A stretch of 64,000 nt of DNA from an uncultured Christensenella sp. GTDB lineage: Bacteria; Bacillota; Clostridia; Christensenellales; UBA3700. Where the stretch lies: contig CAJUBA010000008.1 in NCBI GenBank assembly GCA_910584635.1, positions 1-64,000 on the forward strand, given 5' to 3'. The notes beneath the pieces are model-generated. The model was not told the DNA's origin. It searched no databases and worked only from the letters and a program-made list of their open reading frames with translations. The translations under genes and the position numbers were made by a program. Numbering within the stretch: position 1 is the first letter of the stretch; every line of letters starts with the position of its first letter. Shown here piece after piece: positions 36,534 to 46,700 of this stretch.

Positions 36534-38912
36534 ATGAAAGTAACAGAACTTTTCGATAAACAATCAATAGTATTGCTTGACGGCGCGCTTGGCACTCAAT
36601 TTCAAAAAAGAGGACTGGCGGTTGGCGCTATGCCTGAAAAACTCAATACGGAAAATCCCGATTTGGTATATGCCGTAACAAAGGAATACGCGGATGCGGG
36701 CAGCGACGTAGTATTTACAAATACTTTCGGCGCAAACCGTAAGAAACTCGGCAACGTCGAAGAAGTCGACAGATTGATAAAAGCGGGCGCGCAAATCGCA
36801 AGAAAAGCCGCGGGAGATAAACTCGTTGCGTTGGATATAGGACCGACTGGAGCGCTTATCGAGCCTTTGGGAACGATGACTTTCGATACGGCTTACGAAC
36901 TTTTCAAAGAGCAGGTACTTGCGGGAAAAGATTTGGTCGATTTGGTAGTACTTGAAACCATGAGCGACTTATACGAACTTAAAGCGGCGCTTTTGGCGGT
37001 AAAAGAAAATTGCGACCTTCCGATAATGGCGAGCATGACGTTTGACGAAAACGGCAGGACGTTTACAGGTTGCAGCGTAGAAGCGTTCGCTATTACCGCT
37101 TCGGCGTTTGCAGACGCGGTGGGAATCAACTGTTCGCTTTCTCCCGATAAGATTTTGCCGATAATGAAAAGATTGATAGACAATACCGATTTGCCGGTAT
37201 TTGTAAAAGCCAACGCGGGATTGCCCGACTCTCAGATGAATTATGACGTTTCGCCCGAAGAATTCGCGCTTTCCTATCAAAAGTTTATTGACGCGGGAGT
37301 AAGCATACTCGGCGGTTGTTGCGGCACGACTCCCGAATATATCCGACGTCTCGCATTACTTAAAAAGACGAAGAAAGTCGGCGAGAGAAAAAGGATATAT
37401 AAGACGGCGGTATGCTCGTCAACGAAAGTAGTTTATATAGATTCCGTTAAAGTTATCGGCGAGAGGATAAATCCTACCGGCAAGAAGGCTATGAAACAGG
37501 CGTTGATAGACAAAGATTTTAATTATATTGCGACGCAGACTTTGGAGCAGGTTGAGGCGGGAGCGGATATATTGGACGTCAACGCGGGGCTTCCTCAGAT
37601 AGACGAAACGGTAATGCTTGCCGATATGGTAAAGTATATTCAATCTCTTACTGACGCTCCTTTGCAAATAGACTGTTCCAAGCCTCAGGCTATAGAAAGA
37701 GCGTTGAGATATTACAACGGAAAGCCTATCGTAAATTCGGTCAACGCGGAAGAGAAGTCTTTATCTTCGATATTGCCGCTTGTCGCAAAATACGGCGCGA
37801 GCGTAGTAGGACTTACTATCGACGAAAACGGCGTTCCTAAGACGGTGGAAGAGAGGATAAGGCTCGCCGAGAAAATAATAGAGCGAGCCAAGACTTACGG
37901 CATTAGGGAAGAAGATATATATATCGACTGTTTGACTTTGACAGTCAGCGCGGAACCCGAGCAGGCAATGTATACGCTCAAAGCGATGAGCGCGCTCAAA
38001 TCCAAGTACGCTGTAAAGACGGCGCTCGGAGTATCCAATATATCTTTCGGCTTGCCCGCAAGACAAATAGTAAACACCGCTTTTTTAACTATGGCGATGT
38101 ACGCGGGTTTGGATTTGCCTATTCTCAATCCCAATATTCCCGAAAATATGCAAGCGGTAGACGCTTTCAAAGTATTGAATTGCCAAGATAAAAACTGTAT
38201 GGATTTTACCGCAAAATACGCGGATTACGCGGGCAGTAAAATCATAACCAAAAATTCGCAGACCTCGCAAACTTCTATTTCTGACGACAAAGATATTTTT
38301 TACTGTATAGAAAAAGGACTGGACAGGGCGAGAGAATTGACTGCTAGACTTCTTGAAAAAAACAGTCCGTTGGAAGTGATAGACAACTATCTGATACCCG
38401 CGTTGAACAAAGTAGGAGATAATTACGAAAAGGGCAAGATATTCTTGCCGCAGTTGATAGCGTCCGCAGATTGCGCAAAACTGTGTTTTGAAGAAGTCAA
38501 AAAAAGTCTGCCGGTCGGTGAGGAAAGCGACAAGGGAAAGATTGCGCTTGCGACGGTAAAAGGCGACGTTCACGACATAGGCAAAAACATCGTCAAGACT
38601 GTTTTGGAAAATTACGGCTTCAAGGTAATAGATTTGGGCAAGAACGTTTCTCCCGAAAGCGTGGTCGAAAACGTTGAGAAGTATAATATAAAACTTTGCG
38701 GTCTTTCCGCGTTGATGACCACTACCGTTGAAAATATGAAAGAAACGATAAGACTTCTCAAAGAAAAATGTCCTTATTGCAAAGTCATGGTAGGAGGAGC
38801 GGTGCTTACCGAAGATTACGCAAATCAAATCGGAGCGGATAAGTATTGCAAAGACGCAAATCAAAGCGCCAAGTACGCTATTTCCGTTTTATGCCAATCG
38901 GATAAGGATTAA
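36534..38912 (+). CDS. metH: Cobalamin-dependent methionine synthase lacking the activation domain
   Basis: The 792-residue protein has, in order, a homocysteine S-methyltransferase domain (about residues 1-290, zinc cysteines in GGCCGTT at 262-263), a pterin-binding domain (about 310-580, VIGERINPTGKK and DVNAGLPQIDE), a cobalamin cap (about 590-660) and a B12-binding domain (about 667-792) with D678-V-H680-D-I-G683. It transfers the methyl group of 5-methyl-THF to homocysteine via methylcobalamin. The fourth, activation domain is encoded next door, as in many Clostridia. No cobalamin or SAM riboswitch precedes the operon. Confidence 0.95.
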   Translation: MKVTELFDKQSIVLLDGALGTQFQKRGLAVGAMPEKLNTENPDLVYAVTKEYADAGSDVVFTNTFGANRKKLGNVEEVDRLIKAGAQIARKAAGDKLVALDIGPTGALIEPLGTMTFDTAYELFKEQVLAGKDLVDLVVLETMSDLYELKAALLAVKENCDLPIMASMTFDENGRTFTGCSVEAFAITASAFADAVGINCSLSPDKILPIMKRLIDNTDLPVFVKANAGLPDSQMNYDVSPEEFALSYQKFIDAGVSILGGCCGTTPEYIRRLALLKKTKKVGERKRIYKTAVCSSTKVVYIDSVKVIGERINPTGKKAMKQALIDKDFNYIATQTLEQVEAGADILDVNAGLPQIDETVMLADMVKYIQSLTDAPLQIDCSKPQAIERALRYYNGKPIVNSVNAEEKSLSSILPLVAKYGASVVGLTIDENGVPKTVEERIRLAEKIIERAKTYGIREEDIYIDCLTLTVSAEPEQAMYTLKAMSALKSKYAVKTALGVSNISFGLPARQIVNTAFLTMAMYAGLDLPILNPNIPENMQAVDAFKVLNCQDKNCMDFTAKYADYAGSKIITKNSQTSQTSISDDKDIFYCIEKGLDRARELTARLLEKNSPLEVIDNYLIPALNKVGDNYEKGKIFLPQLIASADCAKLCFEEVKKSLPVGEESDKGKIALATVKGDVHDIGKNIVKTVLENYGFKVIDLGKNVSPESVVENVEKYNIKLCGLSALMTTTVENMKETIRLLKEKCPYCKVMVGGAVLTEDYANQIGADKYCKDANQSAKYAISVLCQSDKD

Positions 38913-38943
38913 AGGGTATTATAATATTAAAGGATAAAGTAAG

Positions 38944-39345
38944 ATGAAAAAGACGTTGTACGTGGTGGGCGCGATAATAATAAAAGACGGCAGAATTTTA
39001 GCCGTAAAACGCGGAGAGAGTAAAAATAAAGCCGTAGCGTACAAATACGAATTTGTCGGAGGTAAGATAGAAGAAGGCGAATCGCCGCAAGTCGCGTTAA
39101 AAAGAGAAGTGCGGGAGGAAATGAATTACGAAGTAGAAGTGGGACAAAGGTTTATGCAGGAAGTCTACGAATACGAAGACGTTTTTGTAAATTTACAGAC
39201 TTATTTTTGCAGACCTTTATCGGAGAAATACGAATTAAAAGAACATTTGGACGGCAAATGGCTTGCTCCCGAGGAACTCTTTTCCGTCGAATGGGCGCCT
39301 GCCGATTACAACATGATTTCGCAATTAACTAAAATCAAACTTTGA
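38944..39345 (+). CDS. Nudix hydrolase, MutT-like
   Basis: The 133-residue protein carries a Nudix box: GGKIEEGESPQVALKREVREEMNYEV (G-x5-E-x7-R-E-x2-E-E pattern, near residues 37-60). The opening KKTLYVVGAIIIKDGRILAVKR is typical of MutT/8-oxo-dGTP diphosphatases. It probably removes oxidised or other nucleotides from the pool. It follows metH at 31 bases and may be read from the same transcript. It converges with the XRE gene, two bases away. Confidence 0.88.
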   Translation: MKKTLYVVGAIIIKDGRILAVKRGESKNKAVAYKYEFVGGKIEEGESPQVALKREVREEMNYEVEVGQRFMQEVYEYEDVFVNLQTYFCRPLSEKYELKEHLDGKWLAPEELFSVEWAPADYNMISQLTKIKL

Positions 39346-39347
39346 CT

Positions 39348-39572
39348 TTAGCAATCATCGCTGAGTCCGAGAAGGTAATCTGCCGGAACGTCGAAATACT
39401 GAGCCAGTTTGAAAATGGCAGTAGCGCAAGGTTCTTGTTTTCCGTTTTCCCAATAACTTATCGACGAATTACTCAAACCCAATTTTTGGGCAAGCAGATT
39501 CTGACCGATATTCTGGTCAAGTCGCAATTCTTTAAGCCTTTCGCCAAAAATTTGTCTGTCGAATTCTTTCAT
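39348..39572 (-). CDS. Small XRE-family helix-turn-helix regulator
   Basis: The 74-residue protein is almost only a lambda-repressor-type DNA-binding domain: RLKELRLDQNIGQNLLAQKLGLSNSSISYWENGKQEPCATAIFKLAQYFDVPADYLLGLSDD. The sequence ends right after the conserved DYLLGL motif. Proteins like this control a divergent promoter; the neighbour on the other side is the strong promoter at 39607-39635. Target inference is weak. Confidence 0.88.
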   Translation of the reverse strand: MKEFDRQIFGERLKELRLDQNIGQNLLAQKLGLSNSSISYWENGKQEPCATAIFKLAQYFDVPADYLLGLSDDC

Positions 39573-39606
39573 ATAAATATTTTAACAATAATTAGAGATA
39601 AAATAC

Positions 39607-39635
39607 TTGACTACTAATTATAATTAGTATATAAT
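39607..39635 (+). promoter_or_regulatory. Strong promoter ahead of the structured veg leader
   Basis: TTGACT (39607-39612) and TATAAT (39630-39635) are exactly 17 bases apart. An inverted repeat ACTAATTATAATTAGT fills the spacer, a possible binding site for the adjacent XRE regulator. Transcription would start near 39642. Confidence 0.8.
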
Positions 39636-39641
39636 ATAACT

Positions 39642-39775
39642 ATATACAGTTGAAGTCTGTTTTTATGACAAACGGAGTAGTCGGGAACTGTATTCTAAAA
39701 TAGGTATTTTCCTAGTGAGGTGGGTTTATATAAATACGGCGCGTCCTTGACGCGTCGTGTTTCCTATTTTACGGT
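39642..39775 (+). ncRNA. Structured RNA element upstream of veg, unknown family
   Basis: Several helices can form. CAGTT (39647-39651) pairs with AACTG (39686-39690) around a hairpin of TCTGTTT (39656-39662) and AAACGGA (39670-39676). AAAATAGG (39697-39704) pairs with CCTATTTT (39763-39770) around a ten-pair GC hairpin (39736-39745 with 39749-39758, loop CTT). Alternatively TAGG (39701-39704) pairs with CCTA (39711-39714), which would prevent the long closing helix, so the element could switch. The T-run after the hairpin is poor, so transcription may continue to veg at 39851. It could be a leader or a separate small RNA; I do not recognise a family. Confidence 0.6.
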
Positions 39776-39850
39776 ATTGTAATTTTATTAACAAATAGCA
39801 AAGTTTGAAAATATTGCATTTTTCTTCGGTTATTGGGAATAATCACGGGT

Positions 39851-40090
39851 ATGAGAGAAATTATACTGAAAATCGATGAAGTAAAACGTCGCGTGGGTAT
39901 GATAGTAGGTCAGCCTATGACATTCGAGATAAACCGCGGACGCAACAAATTTGTGAAATTCGAAGGTTATGTTCAAGACGCCTATCCCGCTATATTTACG
40001 GTGCGCTGTCTTATGGAAGGAGAAGACGAATTGCAGTCTTATTCATACAACGATATTCTTACCCGAAACGTCAAGATAAACAAAAAATAA
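39851..40090 (+). CDS. veg: Veg-family protein
   Basis: The 79-residue protein matches Veg (DUF1021): an N-terminal helix, a G-x-P-(M/L)-x-F-x-x-x-R-G-R-x-K core and YPAIFTVRC...SYSYNDILTRNVKI. Veg is a small, abundant protein of Firmicutes linked to biofilm formation and sporulation in Bacillus. The ATG at 39851 is chosen to fit the family length; a TTG at 39833 is possible. The ribosome site is weak (ACGGGT). A strong promoter and a structured RNA lie upstream. Confidence 0.85.
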   Translation: MREIILKIDEVKRRVGMIVGQPMTFEINRGRNKFVKFEGYVQDAYPAIFTVRCLMEGEDELQSYSYNDILTRNVKINKK

Positions 40091-40158
40091 TTTTTTAGTC
40101 ATATCCGAGTAATCCGCTCAATATAATTATTGTGTAAAAACATAATTGCGGAGGATAT

Positions 40159-41661
40159 ATGGCAATCAATACTATTTTTAAGAGCGTAAGCGCAGATTAC
40201 GAAAGGAATTTGGACGGCAAACAGATTGTTATGCAGTGCAACTTCGACACGACTTCCAAAGGGGGCGTAAGCAAAGTTTGCGCTTTATCCGGCGATGTCA
40301 GAATTACAAAAACACAGACTATGTCCAAGCAGATTAAGACAAGCGGAAGAGTATCTATCAAACTTGTCTATTTGGACGCGGAAGGAAAACTAAATAATTT
40401 CGATTATATTTCCGATTTTTCCGAAGACATAAACAACGACGGCGTCGTTTCGGATATGCCTTGTATCGTTAGAGCGAGCGTAGTGGATATTCAATCGGGT
40501 ATTACCGGCGCGGAGATAAAAGTTCAAACCGTAGTGGAACTTATGCCTGCCGTCGTTGAAATCAACACGGTAGAAGTACTCGAAGACGCGGAAGACGCTT
40601 TGACGTTGAAACAGGAACAGCAGTATCAGAAATATATTTGCTCGGTAGACGAATGCGTGGAAGTCAGCGACGAGTATTCGTGCGGAGCGAAGGTAGACGA
40701 CGTATTGTTTTTCGACGCCAAGGCTATTGTCGGCGACGTGGATAATTCGGACGGCAAACTTGTCATTACCGGTCGCGCCGAAGTAAGTCTTATCTATATG
40801 AGCGAAGGCGTTGTTTCAACCAAAAACTTTAATATTCCTTTCGCTCAGGAACTTGCAGTAAGAGATGAAAATCTCAGCGCTTGCATAACCGCTAACGTAA
40901 AAGAAAACAGACTTGTCATCGAGGGTTCGGAGAGCGACAATACTTTCAAAATTTCCGTCAACGTTGAATTGCAAGGATTTGTAATGCAGACCTGCCTCAT
41001 TGACGCGGTAACCGATCTTTACAGTCCTACCAACGCTTTGGACGTGAGCGTAGAGGAAGTTTGTTTCGACAGACAGGACGCTTTGATGCGCTTTGAAGAA
41101 AAAATAGGCGGAAGCGTAACGGTTGAGAATACCGACGAGAGAATCAAAAGCATTTGCAGTTGTATAGTTACTCAAAACAATCTTTCAAACCTCGTCGCTA
41201 TGGACGGCGCGCTACTTGCGGAGGGAGTGCTTAACACTTCCGTGATATACGAAACGGAAGAGGGCGCGTACAAGTGTATGCAAGTAGAACTTCCTTATTC
41301 TCTTCAGTTTGACGCTCCGAGCGTTGTTTCATCGACTATGCTCAGCGGATGCGCTATCGCGACGGATTGTTCGTATAAAGTAAAAAGAGACAGAGAAGTG
41401 GAAATTGCGGCGGGTATCGTTATTTCCGTATGCGCTATGACTAGAGTGAAAAATACAGTTGTCAAAGGCGTTGAAGAAGGCGAAGAAATCGCCGCCGATT
41501 CAAACGCAATCAGCATATATTTGCCCGACAAAGGCGAGAGCATTTGGCAGGTTGCAAAGACTTTGGGAATGCCGATAGAGAGCATAAAAGAGCAGAATCC
41601 CGATCTCGGCGCGCTTATGGCGGGCGACGAAAGAATCGTCATTTACAGAGAGATAGGTTGA
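40159..41661 (+). CDS. SPOCS/DUF3794 and LysM domain protein (SipL-like)
   Basis: The 500-residue protein has three repeats of the SPOCS (DUF3794) domain: about residues 28-120, 170-265 and 315-415, with patterns such as KTSGRVSIKLVYLDAEGK, ITGRAEVSLIYMSEG and AEGVLNTSVIYETEEG. A C-terminal LysM domain (about 453-498, SIYLPDKGESIWQVAKTLGMPIESIKEQNPD) binds peptidoglycan or a partner. SipL of Clostridioides, a coat-attachment protein, has this layout. It suggests a lineage that makes spores or has retained parts of that system. ATG 40159 follows GCGGAGGAT. Confidence 0.85.
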   Translation: MAINTIFKSVSADYERNLDGKQIVMQCNFDTTSKGGVSKVCALSGDVRITKTQTMSKQIKTSGRVSIKLVYLDAEGKLNNFDYISDFSEDINNDGVVSDMPCIVRASVVDIQSGITGAEIKVQTVVELMPAVVEINTVEVLEDAEDALTLKQEQQYQKYICSVDECVEVSDEYSCGAKVDDVLFFDAKAIVGDVDNSDGKLVITGRAEVSLIYMSEGVVSTKNFNIPFAQELAVRDENLSACITANVKENRLVIEGSESDNTFKISVNVELQGFVMQTCLIDAVTDLYSPTNALDVSVEEVCFDRQDALMRFEEKIGGSVTVENTDERIKSICSCIVTQNNLSNLVAMDGALLAEGVLNTSVIYETEEGAYKCMQVELPYSLQFDAPSVVSSTMLSGCAIATDCSYKVKRDREVEIAAGIVISVCAMTRVKNTVVKGVEEGEEIAADSNAISIYLPDKGESIWQVAKTLGMPIESIKEQNPDLGALMAGDERIVIYREIG

Positions 41662-41767
41662 TTGCAAAATATCCTCGAATATAGGCGGACGGCAGGCGAA
41701 ACACTGCCGTTCGCCTTGTTTTTTACAAAAAATTTGCATACCTTGAAATACTTTTACGTCCAACGTA

Positions 41768-41796
41768 TTGATAAGAAATATTTGCTGTGTTACAAT
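41768..41796 (+). promoter_or_regulatory. Promoter of the aldo/keto reductase gene
   Basis: TTGATA (41768-41773) and TACAAT (41791-41796) are 17 bases apart, ahead of ATG 41816. The gene starts about 12 bases after the expected transcription start, so the leader is very short. Confidence 0.55.
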
Positions 41797-41815
41797 AAAG
41801 TCGAAGAGGTAAGTT

Positions 41816-42703
41816 ATGGATAAATTTATTCAGGGTTGTATGCGAATAAAAAATATGTCCGTCGCAGAGGTCAGAACGCTTATAGAAAGCAATTTGAGCG
41901 CGGGCATAAATACGTTTGACCATGCTGATATTTACGGCGAAGGGGAATGTGAAATTCTTTTCGGAAAGGCGTTGAAGGAAGATCCGTCGCTAAGAGATAA
42001 AATTGTTTTACAGACAAAATGCGGGATAGTCAAGGATCTTTCCTGCCATAGATACGACAACAGTACCAACTATATTATAGACAGTGTTCATAAAAGTCTT
42101 AACCGCCTTAGAGTGGACAAGATAGACAGGCTGCTTATCCATAGACCGGACGCGCTTATGAATCCCGACGAAGTTGCGAAAGCGTTTGACAGGCTTTATA
42201 GCGAAGGAGTTGTCGATCGTTTCGGCGTAAGCAATTTTTCGGGCAACCAAATAGCGTTACTGTCATCCTCGCTAAGACAAAAGATAGAATTCAACCAGAT
42301 AAGACTGAGTATAGCGCATTGTCCGGCGATTGAAAACGGGGTTAATTTCAACCGTTACAACGACGGCGGAATAAACAGAGATTTCGGGACTTTGGAATAC
42401 TGCAGAATGAACAAGATTCAGATACAGTGTTATTCTCCTTATAAGGGAAAGAAGAAGTCTTTTATCGGAGATTACAGGTATCCGAAACTCAACAAATTGC
42501 TCAAAGAACTCGCTTTCAAATACGAGGCTCAACCCAACGCGATTGCGGCGGCTTGGCTTTTGAAACATCCTGCGGAGTTTGCCGTAATAAACGGCACGAC
42601 AAAACCCGACAGAGTAGCGCAAATAGCAAAAGCGGAAAATATAAATCTTACTAGAAGCGAGTGGTACGAACTATATCTTGCCTTAGGAAGGAAATTGCCG
42701 TAA
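41816..42703 (+). CDS. Aldo/keto reductase
   Basis: The 295-residue TIM-barrel NADPH oxidoreductase has the family signature INTFDHADIYGEGECEILFGKAL (catalytic D and Y), KIVLQTKCGI (K) and RLLIHRPDALM (H), plus RFGVSNFSGNQI. It reduces aldehydes or ketones; related YdhF-type proteins are annotated only as general oxidoreductases. IspE follows six bases later, so the two are probably co-transcribed. Confidence 0.9.
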   Translation: MDKFIQGCMRIKNMSVAEVRTLIESNLSAGINTFDHADIYGEGECEILFGKALKEDPSLRDKIVLQTKCGIVKDLSCHRYDNSTNYIIDSVHKSLNRLRVDKIDRLLIHRPDALMNPDEVAKAFDRLYSEGVVDRFGVSNFSGNQIALLSSSLRQKIEFNQIRLSIAHCPAIENGVNFNRYNDGGINRDFGTLEYCRMNKIQIQCYSPYKGKKKSFIGDYRYPKLNKLLKELAFKYEAQPNAIAAAWLLKHPAEFAVINGTTKPDRVAQIAKAENINLTRSEWYELYLALGRKLP

Positions 42704-42709
42704 TTATTT

Positions 42710-43501
42710 ATGGAAACAGTTAAAGTAAAAGTTTACGCAAAAATAAATCTATATCTAGACGTTACCGGCGTACGCGCCGACGGCTATCACGAATTGGATA
42801 TGCTCAACGTTTCCGCAAATATTTTCGATACCGTTCGCGCTTGCAAAAGCGACAAAAATTTAGTATTCATGGACGGACGACAAGTTGCCCAAGACAACAC
42901 CGCTTATAAATCGCTTGCGCTTTTAGAAAAAAATTTCAACGTCAAAATGAAAATAGAAATACAAAAGGGAATACCTTTTTCGGCAGGGATGGGAGGCTCG
43001 TCGGCAGACGCGAGCGGAGTATTTTATTGCGCTCATAAACTGTACGGTATTCCTATTGAAAATCTCTTGCCTTTGGCTTTGAAAGTTGGTTGCGACGTTC
43101 CGTATATGATTTACGGCGGAGGCGCTATTGTGCGCGGAGCGGGAGAAATCGTCATTCCCAAGACGATGCCTCAAATGTTTTTAGTCGTATGCCAACAGGA
43201 ATACGGCGCGTCGACAAAAGACATTTACCGTCAATATGATAAAATCGGAGCGGACGGTAAAAACAGCGAGCATTTCAACGCTTTGGAGAAAGCGGCAATA
43301 TCTCTTAATCCGAAAATCGCGCTTGCGAAAGAAAAGTTACTTGAATTTACCGACGAAGTATTTATGACAGGGAGCGGAAGCGCTTACGTCGGAGTTTTCG
43401 ACAGTTTGGAAGAAGCGAAAAAATGCGAAGAATCCATCGGGGATTGCATTTTCAAATCTACGGCAATCACGACTTTGCGCGGAATCGAAATTTTGCAGTA
43501 A
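42710..43501 (+). CDS. ispE: 4-diphosphocytidyl-2-C-methyl-D-erythritol kinase
   Basis: The 263-residue GHMP kinase phosphorylates CDP-ME in the non-mevalonate isoprenoid pathway. The N-terminal KVYAKINLYLDVTGVRADGYHELDMLNVS and the ATP loop IPFSAGMGGSSADAS match IspE; the C-terminal FMTGSGSAYVGVF segment is also present. It lies directly downstream of the aldo/keto reductase gene. Confidence 0.93.
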   Translation: METVKVKVYAKINLYLDVTGVRADGYHELDMLNVSANIFDTVRACKSDKNLVFMDGRQVAQDNTAYKSLALLEKNFNVKMKIEIQKGIPFSAGMGGSSADASGVFYCAHKLYGIPIENLLPLALKVGCDVPYMIYGGGAIVRGAGEIVIPKTMPQMFLVVCQQEYGASTKDIYRQYDKIGADGKNSEHFNALEKAAISLNPKIALAKEKLLEFTDEVFMTGSGSAYVGVFDSLEEAKKCEESIGDCIFKSTAITTLRGIEILQ

Positions 43502-43785
43502 AATTAGCCTAAATTAAAAAATTTTTATTTTATCTCCTCAACTAATTGTGTATATATTGTATACTTTATAACAATATATTGTGTATATCTGCAAAATTAT
43601 TCATTTTTCAGAAGTTTTACGTCTTTTGTAAGATTTAGTATCTTTTTGGCTAAAATTCTGTTATTATGAGAGCAATAGTAAAATAAGATGGATATAAAAT
43701 AAACAAAAGACAAGTATATATCCAACATATAATCAATCTATTATCCGTTTTTCTATATAGGGTAGTAATTATGGGGGAGTGTAGA
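43502..43785 (+). promoter_or_regulatory. 284-base AT-rich upstream region of the second large surface protein
   Basis: It contains two copies of TTGTGTATAT (43546-43555 and 43578-43587) with a TATACTTTATAAC element between them, and a further TTATTATGAGAG stretch near 43660. The repeats may be a regulatory site or promoter elements. No terminator with a GC stem follows ispE and no gene is seen. Confidence 0.4.
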
Positions 43786-46700
43786 GTGTCGAAGGCTCGT
43801 AAAGGAGTTGTCCTGATTATTTCTTTTGCAATTTTTGCTTTCGTATTATTTACGGGATTACGCTCAAATTCTCCTAAATTCAATAATAATGCAACTTATA
43901 ATTATTTCGATTATTCCGACTGTTTAACTTTTATAAATTCAAACGAAAACGTTCCTGTTGACGCGGTAAGTATAGGCGATGAAACTCAACTGAAAGAATT
44001 TCTGCTCGGCGAAGAGGAGTACGGTTATCTAATCGCGGACATTTCTCTTGATTGGGACGGCGTCGGTTCGACGGTAAATTTCGCCAACGGCAGAACGCTT
44101 GACGGAAGAGGTCATACCGTAACTTTGTCAGATAAAGACGCAGATGCAGACGTATACGACGATTCTTTCGGAGCGAGCATTATGAATTGGAGCGGATTTG
44201 CGCGCAATATCAATTACGGTCTTTTCGTCAGCGTCAATTCGGGAGTAATTAAAAATATAGTATTCGAATATTTCGATAGAGTTTGCGCAGTCAACGACGG
44301 CAACGTAGCGATAAACGGAGCGGGAATAGTTTGCGGAGAAAACAGGGGAAGTATCGAAAACTGCGAATTGAACGCAAGGGGCGAATTTTTATATTATTAC
44401 ATAGACGGGATAGATGGAAGTTGTGAATTTCAAACTCATTTCGGCGGATTTGCAGGTAAGAACGGCGGTCGTATAATAAACGTCAAAGCCGATTACACGG
44501 ATTTCTATTTGAGATTGAGAACTATTGCCGATTCCGAAGATATGTTCGGAGAGAGCATGATAGAAGCGAAGACTTGCGCCGGCGGTATAGCGGGTTGTAT
44601 GAGCGATATATCGGCAGAGTGTAGCAATATTGTTATATCGGGAAGGAACGTTGTCTTCAATCTTACTTCCAACGGCATAGGAAACGCAAAAGAATATCGG
44701 CACGCGGGCGCGGTTGTCGCGGATATGTCGAACGGCGGAAGAGTGAACAACGTCATAGTGGATTTCTCTCCCGAATATACGGAAGAACTCAACAGCGGAA
44801 GCGCAGTTTCCAAAAACGCGGTAGTCTATTGCGGAGAAGCGACTAATGTTACCGCAGTAAACACGTATGACGGCGGAAATAATATCTTAAGTACCAACTG
44901 CGGTTGCGATAAGCATAAATACGATTATTGCAATTCGGTATATACCGACGAACTCACTGACTTTAATTTGGGTATGAACGGTAAAGGAGAACAGATAATA
45001 GAAATTATACCTGTAAACGGCTACGTTGAAAGTCTGTCTTTTACAAAATATCATATAGAAAACGGCGGTTTTCAAATTGACTCTTCAACTTGCGAAGAGA
45101 GTATGGAAAACTTTAACTCCTACAACTTTGACGCCAGATGGATTAACGGAAATGTTTTCAAGATTTCTCCTTATCAAGCGTCCGGTAATTGCTGTTGGGA
45201 AATAAAAGCGTCTTCTTGGCGCGCCGTGGAATTTGAATTTTCCGACGGCAAGAGTATGACGTATACCGGCGACGACTTTATAAACCATTTTATAAAATTG
45301 AAAATCGTCGGAGGAGATTATATCGATTGCGACCTATCCGAGTTTAATTTGTGTAACGCGGACGAAAGAATATACGAAGCGGTTGACGTCGGCGAGTATA
45401 GTCTGAATATAAAGCCTATTGTGAAATACGGCAGAGAGTTTTTGTACTACGACGGGCAGAATCGCTTAGTAGCGCCGTTCTTGCCAAATCACGGCGACGA
45501 AATTCATACTTGTACTGTCCAACCCGGCGAAGCGATCGCTTTGCAAGAACCTGTCGATTGGACTAAAAACAATTTTGAGTTTGCATTGAAAGACGGCGTC
45601 GAAAACGCCGTCGACGGACTGGTTTATACGATAGACGGAGGGAATCCTCATATAGAAAATTCGCTTGCAATTCATCACGTAGAAGATTCCGCGCCGTCGG
45701 GAAGCGAATATAGAGTTTATCTTACAAAAGAGGGTAAAAGAGTTACGAACGATTATGTTTTTGTCGCCAAAGTCGACGTTTGCGCTCCCGTAGTAGAAAG
45801 CGTTGATTTTAAGTATCCGATCGACGGAAAATATTATAGAGAAAACGCAATATCGCTAAAAATCGTAGATAGAGCGAGCGGAGTAGCGTCTGTCAAAATG
45901 AACGGAATGGATATGGAAATGAAAGACGGCTGTTATGTCGCTAATATAAACGTTTCGGGGAATTATAGAATTGTTGCGATTGATAATATGGAAAACGTAC
46001 TCGTTTATTCTTTCGACGCTTTAATCGACGACGTTATACCTACTTTGAGCGTTGACGCTTATGCAGGCGAGGTTAAATATGAAAGCGGAAAACTCGTCTC
46101 GTCAAACGTTAAATTCCTAGCGAGCGCGGTATTCGGAGAATGCGGAGGAGAAATTCAATACAGACTGGACGGCGGCGAGTGGCAAGTTTATAAGGAATCG
46201 CTTTTAGTAAAAGAATCCGCGCTAGTCGAATTCAGAGCGCTCTCTTACTCCTGCGATGAGGAAGGTAATCTTCAAAGCGCAATAATTGTTTACGATACCA
46301 AAATCAAGCCTCCTACGCCGGTATTGGACATAACGGCAGACTGGTTTTGTATTGATAAAAACAAAGAGTACGACGCGACCGATAAGATTGCAAATATTGA
46401 ACTTAATCTGTTAAATCAAGACGTTATGGCAAACTTTTTGACTGTACGCGGCTTGGAATTTTCCGCGCGTTACAGCGATACGAACGCGGGCGAGAATATC
46501 AAAATAATCATAGATATTTGGACCAAAGATAATGCCGATATCATTATCAATAATCTTACCGACGGAATATACGGCGCTATTTTCAGAAGAAAGGTAACGG
46601 TTACTTTGATAAGCGCCGAAGGTACTTACGGAAGCGAGCAAAGAAATTATGCGTATGAAGTGGCAAACGCTTTTGACGATATAGATTTGCAATTTGAATC

